DNA of 14,510 nt from JBEKJU01 sp050011095 (lineage in GTDB: Bacteria > Desulfobacterota > Syntrophorhabdia > Syntrophorhabdales > WCHB1-27). Numbering within the stretch: position 1 is the first letter of the stretch; each line of letters begins with the position of its first letter. The notes beneath the pieces were generated by a model. It saw nothing but the letters and a program-made list of their open reading frames with translations, ran no database searches and was not told the DNA's origin. Location of the stretch: the NCBI GenBank assembly GCA_050011095.1, contig JBEKJU010000063.1, forward strand, positions 1-14,510, in the 5' to 3' direction. The position numbers and the translations under genes are program-made. Positions 7,401 through 11,631 of the stretch are shown here, one piece after another.

Positions 7401-7431
7401 CGTCGACCGCGGCATGAACTATCCGGACCAA
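4414..7431 (-). CDS. HMA2-fused P2-type cation-transporting ATPase
   Basis: A 1005-aa membrane pump. Residues 1-75 are an HMA2 domain with D-G-R-V-R-F-R-V (10-17) in place of CxxC; a Pro/Lys-rich linker (about 76-112) leads into the cation-ATPase N-terminal domain (about 115-180). The core then has TGES (280-283, actuator), P-E-G-L-P (397-401, TM4), D-K-T-G-T (440-444, phosphorylated Asp440), K-G-S-P (567-570, nucleotide binding), M-I-T-G-D (668-672) and T-G-D-G-I-N-D (743-749). N811/E814 in TM5 and N839/S842/D843 in W-I-N-L-V-S-D (TM6), with E398, match the Ca2+-site residues of SERCA-type pumps. P1B heavy-metal pumps have a CPC-type TM4 motif, absent here. The start is a TTG at 7431 with GGAAGAG upstream, 3 bp after the preceding stop. 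Likely substrate Ca2+ or Mn2+; not proven. Confidence 0.92.
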   Translation of the reverse strand: MVRIVHAAVDGRVRFRVEGLHGSHELKRRLEEGLSRDDDITHVSASPLTGNVLVLYTSSRTASEIKEEVKGLLPRYDGAGQGGQAVEKAVPHRPGVPARSLRKRLGQAKETPPDGLWHFRQATDAITAFGASEEAGLSNEAYRANLSRFGPNILPESVPRSAWSIVLEQFKSLPVLLLGVAAGVSLLTGGFADAVAIMSVVGINAVIGYVTESRSEKTIRSLKSLVTPTALVKRDGEIAQVGAEDVVPGDILVLRPGSYVAADARLVVAQHLSVDESALTGESMPAHKTADVLDEVDLPLADRDNMVYMGTLVTGGQGLAVVVATGPYTEIGRIQILVGETRPPATPMERQLDHMGTRLAIMSAAVCAGVFGIGLLRGYGFLRMLKMSMALAVAAVPEGLPAVATTTLALGIRSMRRHHVLVRRLEAIETLGSVQTICLDKTGTLTLNRMTVTRIFTGNRDMQVREGRFTSPAEETNPYTCDELLMLLHVGVLCNESEIFGAAGTYTVTGSPTENALIHVALAAGVNGQELRAAFPLINVIHRSETRNVMLTVHSTNGGAKRLLAVKGSPPEVLAACTWYMKDGTRLPLSDEAKGDIQTAGEEIAGQGLRALGLAQAVSDDSLVLLENGDITVRDMVWLGIVGMTDPVRDGVKDLIAGFHGAGIDTVMITGDQSATAYAVGKELDLADGGDINILDSRHLTDMPTEVLKGLTRGLHVFARVSPAHKLRIVQILQEAGRVVGMTGDGINDAPALKAAAIGIAMGHTGTDVAREVADIVLEDDNLETMLIAVSEGRTIYNNIRKALHYLLSTNMSEIMVTAVSVTAGLGEPLTAMQLLWINLVSDIFPGLALALEAPEPDVLLRAPRDPAEEILQYDRLKGMLREAAVISAGSLGAYGYGVARYGQGPQAGTMAFLSLTVGQLLHALTCRFENKTIFDRDGATPNRYLTSALVGTFALQGIAMVVPGLRRLLGISRIGMVDGLVTAGGAILPLFVNEAIKKTTRGAV

Positions 7432-7434
7432 GGA

Positions 7435-8151
7435 CTACTCTTCCGCCTTCAGTCGTTTGTCGGCGGGCTTTTCGGCTTCAGGCGCCGGACTTTCCGCCGG
7501 ATGCGGTGCTGCCGGATGCGGTGCTACCGGCGGGCGCCCGGCGGGCGATTTCACGGGGAAGGCGGCACCCATAACATCCTTCACGCCTTCGACAACGCCG
7601 ATAAGCATCTCCCTTACCGCCTTGACCGCTGTCACGCCTATGGTCCCCGCCGCTTCGACAGCGCCTCTAACCGCGACCTTCGCCATGTCCTCGGCATTGA
7701 CGCCCACCTCTTTCCCCGCCTCGATCGCGCCGTCGACTGAACGTCTTGCGACGAGGGCGACATCGGCGCCGACATCGGCAGCCCCCTTGACCGCGCCCTT
7801 CACGGTCTGGCCCGCCACCGCCACCACGTCTCCACCGACGTCCCCCACGCCCATGATGACGCCCTTGGTGACGCTCTTGGTGGTCACGATCAGGCCGGTC
7901 CCTACCTCCTCCGTCGCCCTTATCGCGCCTTTGACCACCTCCGCCGTCACGTTGATGCTCATGCCCGCCACATCGGCGGTAAGCTTCAGACTGTCGGCGA
8001 CGGTACTCCTGACGAGGCTCACGATGTCCGCTTCGATCTCGTTCAGACCCTTGAGGCTCCGGATCACACCCTCTTTCACCGCCGTCCCGGCCCGCCCGAG
8101 ATCCGCGTCAGCCGGACCTGTGGTTTCGCGCGTTTCTGCTTCTGAATCCAT
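7435..8151 (-). CDS. tandem 22-residue amphipathic repeat protein
   Basis: A 238-aa protein with no family I can name. The ATG at 8151 is chosen because AGGGGGT lies 7 nt upstream; an ATG at 8157 would add two residues, and the frame is open further but without a site. Residues 51-72 form a degenerate repeat; 73-94, 95-116, 117-138, 139-160 and 161-182 are five full 22-residue repeats; 183-195 is a partial one. Each full repeat has Gly at position 3, Ala/Val at 4, Ile/Val at 5, Val/Ile at 11 and Gly at 12, as in V-K-G-A-V-K-G-A-A-D-V-G. The 22-residue (2 x 11) period fits amphipathic helices lying on a lipid surface, as in apolipoproteins or synuclein. The C-terminal 40 residues are Pro/Ala-rich, then charged, and probably disordered. 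No signal peptide or clear membrane span. It sits 3 bp before the ATPase and should be co-expressed with it. Confidence 0.8.
   Translation of the reverse strand: MDSEAETRETTGPADADLGRAGTAVKEGVIRSLKGLNEIEADIVSLVRSTVADSLKLTADVAGMSINVTAEVVKGAIRATEEVGTGLIVTTKSVTKGVIMGVGDVGGDVVAVAGQTVKGAVKGAADVGADVALVARRSVDGAIEAGKEVGVNAEDMAKVAVRGAVEAAGTIGVTAVKAVREMLIGVVEGVKDVMGAAFPVKSPAGRPPVAPHPAAPHPAESPAPEAEKPADKRLKAEE
7606..8001 (-). repeat. protein-level 66-bp periodic repeats
   Basis: The six 66-bp coding units (one degenerate, then five regular) within the gene at 7435-8151 encode 22-residue repeats. The periodicity is clear in protein. At the nucleotide level the units have diverged, so the duplication is old and the pattern is kept by selection on the protein. 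Confidence 0.7.
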
Positions 8152-8203
8152 TTCCATACCCCCTGTTTTTGCGATTTCTTTTGTGGCAGTCGGCAGCGAC
8201 CGG

Positions 8204-8701
8204 CTAGGCCATTTCCTTTTCACTTTGCCCGCCGTTCTTGCCCGACTTCCCGAATATCCCAAGGGCGTACCAGAACGCCGTATACCACGCGGGCGCCGTA
8301 AAATTGCCGCGTGCTATCTGATAGACGCCGGCCCCTATAAGGGCAAGAAAGGCAATCCCGCCCAGATCGATGCCCCTTCCCGTAATCCCCTTGACGGCGC
8401 CATCGATGGAGCCGAAGAGCCCGGACACGGAATCGTGGAGGACCGTGACCTTTGCCTCCGGCTCCTCCCTTATCGTGAAGAGATCGAGCGGCTGCGAGGC
8501 GTCGACGATTTCCGTAAAGGGTCCGGTGTGGTGCAGCAGGATGCTTCCGGTCAGGGGCGAGACGTCGACCCGTTCGACCCCCTGCACGGCGGAAAGCGCA
8601 TCCCGAACCGAAGCAAAATATATGGCGTCGCCTCTTTTTGAGGGCACCCGCAACCGCAGCCTGCCCGTCGTCCGGTGAGTGACAAATGCGTCTGGAGTCA
8701 T
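8204..8701 (-). CDS. HMA2-domain protein with two transmembrane segments
   Basis: A 165-aa protein from the ATG at 8701; a GTG at 8710, directly after the preceding stop, would add three residues and is also served by an AAGGA-like site. Residues 5-75 form an HMA2 domain with T-G-R-L-R-L-R-V (12-19) and V-S-P-L-T-G-S-I-L (47-55), the latter nearly identical to the matching segment of the ATPase (S-P-L-T-G-N-V-L). A linker of about 35 residues is followed by two hydrophobic stretches, about 111-129 (G-G-I-A-F-L-A-L-I-G-A-G-V-Y) and 136-151, then a short basic tail. This is an HMA2 domain tethered to the inner membrane. Position second in the operon suggests it works next to the pump, for instance as an adaptor. 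Molecular role unknown. Confidence 0.8.
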   Translation of the reverse strand: MTPDAFVTHRTTGRLRLRVPSKRGDAIYFASVRDALSAVQGVERVDVSPLTGSILLHHTGPFTEIVDASQPLDLFTIREEPEAKVTVLHDSVSGLFGSIDGAVKGITGRGIDLGGIAFLALIGAGVYQIARGNFTAPAWYTAFWYALGIFGKSGKNGGQSEKEMA

Positions 8702-8710
8702 GATCCGCAC

Positions 8711-8977
8711 CTACCCATCCTTACCCTGTTCGCCTGCCTGAGCAGCCTGTTCGGCGGCGATCTCCGTCTTTGCCTCTGCCACAAGATCATCGACCACCTC
8801 GTGCATCTCCGCAAGCTTCTCCCTGCCAGTCTCGAAAAGGGCAAGGCCTCCCTTTATAGCCGCCTTGGCGAGGGGCTTCGCGGCCTTCGATAGCGCGGGG
8901 ACAACTAAGGGCGCGACAATCGCGGAACCGACGCCGATCACCAAGCCCGTGACAATATTTCCCTTGAACCAGCCCAC
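8711..8977 (-). CDS. DUF5132 family protein, second copy
   Basis: An 88-aa protein beginning with a GTG at 8975-8977, preceded by AGGGGG at 6 nt. The first 35 residues are a hydrophobic Gly-rich segment (G-N-I-V-T-G-L-V-I-G-V-G-S-A-I-V-A-P), then K-P-L-A-K-A-A-I-K-G-G and a charged helix with D-D-L-V-A-E-A-K-T-E, ending in Ala/Gln/Glu-rich residues. The same order is seen in the product of 547-873, so the two are paralogues. It is the first gene of the six-gene minus-strand operon; its stop is 9 bp from the next ATG (or abuts the GTG). A small membrane-inserted accessory protein is inferred; the family has no assigned function. Confidence 0.82.
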   Translation of the reverse strand: MGWFKGNIVTGLVIGVGSAIVAPLVVPALSKAAKPLAKAAIKGGLALFETGREKLAEMHEVVDDLVAEAKTEIAAEQAAQAGEQGKDG

Positions 8978-9028
8978 TGCCCACCCCCTGCGCGATTGAT
9001 TTAGTGTATTAGACTCACAGCTTGATTA

Positions 9029-9057
9029 AATGTAGTGGTTTTCCACCCACTTCTCAA
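9029..9057 (-). promoter_or_regulatory. candidate promoter of the HMA2/ATPase operon
   Basis: On the minus strand TTGAGA (complement of 9052-9057) is separated by 17 bp from TACATT (complement of 9029-9034). The matches are 5/6 and 4/6. The predicted start is about 9022, leaving a leader of about 45 nt before the GTG at 8977. This is the only reasonable sigma70-like pair I see upstream of the first gene. Confidence 0.4.
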
Positions 9058-9067
9058 GGGGTTCAAA

Positions 9068-9126
9068 GGCCGAAGGAGAACAATTTTAATTACCCACCTC
9101 CGTAATTGTGGATTTCCTCTCCGGCC
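9068..9126. repeat. imperfect inverted repeat / long hairpin upstream of the operon
   Basis: ggccgaaggagaa (9068-9080) and ttcctctccggcc (9114-9126) pair with 3 mismatches in 13. Inside them aattac and gtaatt (about 9088-9106) pair perfectly around ccacctcc. ggccgaagg is repeated directly at 9123-9131. It may be the footprint of a small mobile element or a structured regulatory site; neither can be shown from this copy alone. Confidence 0.4.
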
Positions 9127-9195
9127 GAAGGTCGTTCGGGTATTCATTGTGTGGCTTGCCCGAAACGACGTCGGATGGTACAATCGTTGGTTTGA

Positions 9196-9303
9196 TGGCA
9201 GTTCGAGACCTCCGTCGAGAACAAGCGATCCTCCGTCGAGACGGTGACGTTTAAATTGGAAAAAGACGGAACCTGGAAGGCCGCCGGCTACTTCATCAGG
9301 TGA
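9196..9303 (+). pseudogene. 3' remnant of a DUF4019-type gene
   Basis: After an in-frame stop at 9193-9195 the plus strand encodes 35 residues ending with TGA at 9301-9303. They include F-E-T-S-V-E-N-K, V-E-T-V-T-F-K-L-E-K-D-G and W-K-A-A-G-Y-F-I-R at the very end, which is how DUF4019 proteins finish. The N-terminal two thirds of the domain is not found in any frame upstream, so I read this as a 5'-deleted gene remnant. The recognition rests on a short stretch and should be treated as likely rather than certain. Confidence 0.5.
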
Positions 9304-9607
9304 CGCGGCCGGTCGGGGTCAACCCGCCTTGACCCGCTGCGCGCGTCTCCGCGATTGACCTCAGACGTTGTTTCTCCCGTAACTTGCAGCCACGGGTCCA
9401 CTGCATTGCCAACCGCCGTGGTTGCTCGGCACGCAATAGGTGTCTCGCTGAATTCTTCACTTGGAATGGTTTTCCATTTATGCGATAGTATAAAAGACAA
9501 TCGGCAGTTTACAAGGCTCTCATGGGGCTGTGGCAGAGAAGGGCGAAGCACAGGGAGTTTCGGAACGTAGGGAAACTAGATCGGCAGGGGTTCCCCCGGA
9601 GGGATAT
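9304..9607. other. intergenic stretch without a recognisable gene
   Basis: About 300 bp between the DUF4019 remnant and the DUF4160 gene. It holds the hairpin listed separately at 9316-9335, a perfect small hairpin aatgg-tttt-ccatt (9465-9478), and an AT-rich patch with TATAAA at 9489-9494 that could act as a -10 region for the DUF4160/DUF2442 pair, although no well-spaced -35 is present. The open frame from 9530 that runs into DUF4160 has no ribosome binding site at its first ATG. Confidence 0.4.
9316..9335 (+). terminator. hairpin 13 bp after the DUF4019 remnant, weak terminator candidate
   Basis: gggtcaa-cccgcc-ttgaccc is a perfect 7-bp stem with a 6-nt loop placed just after the remnant's stop codon. 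It lacks the run of T that an intrinsic terminator needs, so it may be only a relic or a Rho-dependent/processing structure. Confidence 0.3.
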
Positions 9608-9877
9608 ATGCCCATAATCTCCATGTTCTATGGCATCATCATCTTAATGTTCTATTTTGACAACAAGAGGCACCATCTTCCGCATATTCATGCCCAGTAT
9701 GCCGAGCAGGAAGCGATTATTGCGATTGATGACGGCGTTGTCCTGGAGGGCGACCTTTCAACGGCGAAAATGAAACTGGTTCAGGCTTGGATCGAAATCC
9801 ATCGAGACGATTTAATGGCTGATTGGAAGATGGCGGTTGAAGGTCAGCAACCTTTTAAGATCGACCCACTGAAATGA
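9608..9877 (+). CDS. DUF4160 family protein
   Basis: An 89-aa protein from the ATG at 9608, with GGAGGG at 9598-9603. It shows the DUF4160 pattern: M-P-I-I-S-M-F-Y-G at the start, then D-N-K-R-H-H-L-P-H-I-H-A (about 17-28), the acidic I-D-D-G-V-V-L-E-G-D-L, and the W-I-E-I-H-R-D-D-L motif in the helix near the end. Four His in the N-terminal third could bind metal, but that is a guess. It is followed 9 bp later by a DUF2442 gene, a pairing common in bacteria and widely suspected of being toxin-antitoxin-like without proof. Base composition is more AT-rich than in the ATPase operon, suggesting acquisition. Confidence 0.85.
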   Translation: MPIISMFYGIIILMFYFDNKRHHLPHIHAQYAEQEAIIAIDDGVVLEGDLSTAKMKLVQAWIEIHRDDLMADWKMAVEGQQPFKIDPLK

Positions 9878-9886
9878 GGTGGACCA

Positions 9887-10117
9887 ATGGTAAAAGTGAT
9901 ATCTGTAGAACCCATGGATAACTATAAACTCACAATCGAACTATCAAACGGCAGGAAAGGTGTCTTTGATGTCTCTCCCTATATTGACAAAGGCGTCTTC
10001 AAAGAATTGAGGGAGCCAGCATATTTCCGTTCTGTCAGGCCCGCCTTTGGAGGCATTATGTGGCCTCACGAACAGGATTTCAGTCCCGAGACCGTGGACT
10101 GCGAGCTGCAGGTATGA
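9887..10117 (+). CDS. DUF2442 family protein
   Basis: A 76-aa protein from the ATG at 9887 with GAGGTGG at 9876-9882, overlapping the DUF4160 stop. It has the DUF2442 pattern: V-I-S-V-E-P-M-D-N-Y-K-L, then L-S-N-G-R-K-G-V-F-D-V-S-P-Y and F-G-G-I-M-W at the C-terminal end. The usual tail W-x-x-G-x-D-x-x-P-E-T-L-Y is replaced by W-P-H-E-Q-D-F-S-P-E-T-V-D-C-E, so the last residues deviate. It is the second member of the DUF4160/DUF2442 pair; some DUF2442 proteins resemble the N-terminal part of antitoxin-like or NadS-like proteins, but no function is established. Confidence 0.82.
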   Translation: MVKVISVEPMDNYKLTIELSNGRKGVFDVSPYIDKGVFKELREPAYFRSVRPAFGGIMWPHEQDFSPETVDCELQV

Positions 10118-10212
10118 TTGCCCCAACAAGCGCGCGGAGCGAATCGTCGAAAAAATCCGGGCGAATAAATAGCTCTCACGGCCCGGTCGCCCATGAGCAG
10201 CCGAGGATGGCC

Positions 10213-10288
10213 GGACGTTCTTAAGAAAGTAAATAAATGAACAGGAAGAAGGCTGGCCGGCGAGTTATTGAATTATTTAAGAACGTCC
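10213..10288. repeat. 76-bp element bounded by perfect 12-bp inverted repeats
   Basis: ggacgttcttaa (10213-10224) and ttaagaacgtcc (10277-10288) are exact inverted repeats flanking 52 bp. The left arm continues into the 10-bp palindrome ttcttaagaa. It lies between DUF2442 and the HEPN-like gene. A miniature inverted-repeat element or a bidirectional terminator-like stem are both possible; no flanking target duplication is obvious. Confidence 0.5.
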
Positions 10289-10336
10289 CGTCCGTCCCAC
10301 CATACCGTGAATCGGCCATAAGGCGGATTCACGCAG

Positions 10337-10855
10337 ATGTTGTTGTCAGCAACAGATACGCCGATGTGTGAATGGCAAATTTATATTCAGGAAGCCCGAA
10401 CGCAAATAAAGTTTGCAGAGCGATCTTGGGCAGCGTTTCTCGATGCAGAAAAGCGAAGCTCAATATTCGACATTTTTCTTTACTTACAGCACTTTTTGAC
10501 TCACGCTGCAATTGTGGACAGAATACTCGACCCCAGTGAGGCCAGTGCGCGTCAGCAGTTACTGACCGGCCGCATTGACCTTTCAGGCATAGACTTAAAA
10601 CCATTTCGCAGGCTTCGCAACCACCTGGAGCACTTCGACGAGAGGCTAAATAAATGGCTATCCCAATATTATGGCAAGCCTTTCTTTGACATGAACCTCG
10701 TGACGGGAACGCGAGGCTTCCCGAAAAGAGCATTTCTCCGTGCACTCGATGGACATGTCTACAAGTTCCATGGCGAAGATTACGATCTTGACCAACTACA
10801 TGAGGCGCTTACTGCTATTGAACGAAGACTGCCAGAGGAAAAACCGTTTGGCTAA
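10337..10855 (+). CDS. hypothetical protein with HEPN-like R-x4-H motif
   Basis: A 172-aa, mostly helical protein of no named family. The segment R-R-L-R-N-H-L-E-H-F-D-E-R (91-103) contains R94-N95-x3-H99, matching the R-x4-6-H RNase motif of HEPN domains, in which a polar residue often follows the Arg. Residues 42-66 (F-D-I-F-L-Y-L-Q-H-F-L...) would form the preceding helix. The C-terminal region (Y-K-F-H-G-E-D-Y-D) looks less conserved. The ATG at 10337 is preferred over 10364 because AGGCGG at 10321-10326 is at the right distance. It stands alone, downstream of the DUF4160/DUF2442 pair and upstream of HigBA, in AT-richer DNA. A role as a standalone RNase or TA/defence component is inference from the motif and neighbours. 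Confidence 0.7.
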   Translation: MLLSATDTPMCEWQIYIQEARTQIKFAERSWAAFLDAEKRSSIFDIFLYLQHFLTHAAIVDRILDPSEASARQQLLTGRIDLSGIDLKPFRRLRNHLEHFDERLNKWLSQYYGKPFFDMNLVTGTRGFPKRAFLRALDGHVYKFHGEDYDLDQLHEALTAIERRLPEEKPFG

Positions 10856-10944
10856 GAGATCGTCCGCTGACTCGCGATGTTGCACGCTTTCAGAGTAACA
10901 GTCGTTGCCTAATCTCCTCGCCAGTACGGCCGCCGAACCTATAG

Positions 10945-10979
10945 TAACGCTTGACATTATTAACGCGTAGCGATATTAT
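10945..10979 (+). promoter_or_regulatory. consensus sigma70 promoter of higBA with repeated TAACGC boxes
   Basis: TTGACA (10951-10956), a 17-bp spacer and TATTAT (10974-10979) form a near-perfect promoter. Direct repeats TAACGC at 10945-10950 and 10961-10966 flank the -35 box and could be bound by HigA, as HTH antitoxins usually autoregulate. The predicted start is within a base or two of the GTG at 10987. Confidence 0.75.
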
Positions 10980-10986
10980 CTAGGGT

Positions 10987-11268
10987 GTGATAAAAGACTT
11001 TCGCTGTAAGCACACTGAAAAGGTTTTCTTTAGAGAAGCGGCATCCAAATTCTCACACGACGTTTATCGAAAGGCCCTTAGAAAGCTCCTGCTGTTGGAC
11101 GCCGCTGAAAGGCTGGACGACTTGCGGGTACCACCAGGAAACCAATTGGAAAAGCTCGGAGGTGACCGGAAGGGTCGGTACAGCATCCGAATTAACGACC
11201 AGTGGCGATTATGCTTTCGTTGGGATGAGGGAAACGCCTTTGAGGTCGAAATCGTTGACTACCATTAG
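10987..11268 (+). CDS. higB: HigB-type toxin (RelE superfamily mRNA interferase)
   Basis: A 93-aa toxin of the HigB branch. Such proteins enter the ribosomal A site and cleave mRNA during translation. It has the family opening M-I-K-D-F, the L-L-L-L-D-A-A-E segment (about 34-41), L-E-K-L-G-G-D-R-K-G-R-Y-S-I-R-I-N (54-70) and D-Q-W-R-L-C-F-R-W (71-79), and ends D-Y-H (91-93). These include the Arg, Tyr and His residues used for catalysis in known HigB proteins. The start is a GTG at 10987, immediately after a strong promoter, with only AGGG beside it, so initiation is probably leaderless. The antitoxin gene starts 9 bp after the stop. The toxin-first order is characteristic of higBA. Confidence 0.92.
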   Translation: MIKDFRCKHTEKVFFREAASKFSHDVYRKALRKLLLLDAAERLDDLRVPPGNQLEKLGGDRKGRYSIRINDQWRLCFRWDEGNAFEVEIVDYH

Positions 11269-11277
11269 GAGGGACCT

Positions 11278-11586
11278 ATGGCCGACAAGACAATTGAACC
11301 AATACATCCCGGGGAGATACTGTCGGAGGAGTTTCTCAAGCCCCTTGAAGTCAGTCAGTACAGGCTGGCGAAAGACATTAGCGTACCGCCTCGCCGCATC
11401 AATGAGATCGTGCACGGCAAGCGCTCCATAACCGCCGATACGGCCCTCCGCCTTTCCCGTTATTTCGGGCTCTCGGAGCGTTTCTGGCTGAACCTTCAGT
11501 CCCGATATGACCTTGAGCGAGAGAAGGACAGATTAAAGGGACGCATTGAGGAGGAAGTGAAAGTGCTTGAACGGAAAACCGCATAA
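11278..11586 (+). CDS. higA: HigA-type antitoxin (XRE family)
   Basis: A 102-aa antitoxin that would neutralise HigB and repress the shared promoter. It has H-P-G-E-I-L-S-E-E-F-L at 10-20, the helix-turn-helix about 25-62 (S-Q-Y-R-L-A-K-D-I-S-V..., R-R-I-N-E-I-V-H-G-K-R-S-I-T-A-D-T-A), and L-S-R-Y-F-G-L-S-E-R-F-W-L-N-L-Q after it, all standard for HigA. The C-terminal 25 residues are a charged helix. AGGAGGG at 11268-11274 provides a strong ribosome binding site, stronger than that of the toxin, which favours antitoxin excess. The gene ends 45 bp from the convergent ligD gene; the gap holds only the palindrome gttccggaac. Confidence 0.93.
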   Translation: MADKTIEPIHPGEILSEEFLKPLEVSQYRLAKDISVPPRRINEIVHGKRSITADTALRLSRYFGLSERFWLNLQSRYDLEREKDRLKGRIEEEVKVLERKTA

Positions 11587-11631
11587 CAACGTTCCGGAAC
11601 ATGCCATCGTCCGGCGCCCAATAACCTCCCA

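Noticed and set aside
10104..10170. Open frame tail after DUF2442 (N-K-R-A-E-R-I-V-E-K-I-R-A-N-K then TAG)
   Set aside because: It looks helix-like, but has no start or ribosome binding site of its own and may be chance; a frameshifted extension of DUF2442 could not be supported.
10237..10371. 44-codon open frame starting inside the inverted-repeat element and overlapping the HEPN-like gene
   Set aside because: No good ribosome binding site, overlap with a better gene start, and no recognisable family. Kept only as a possible partner to test.
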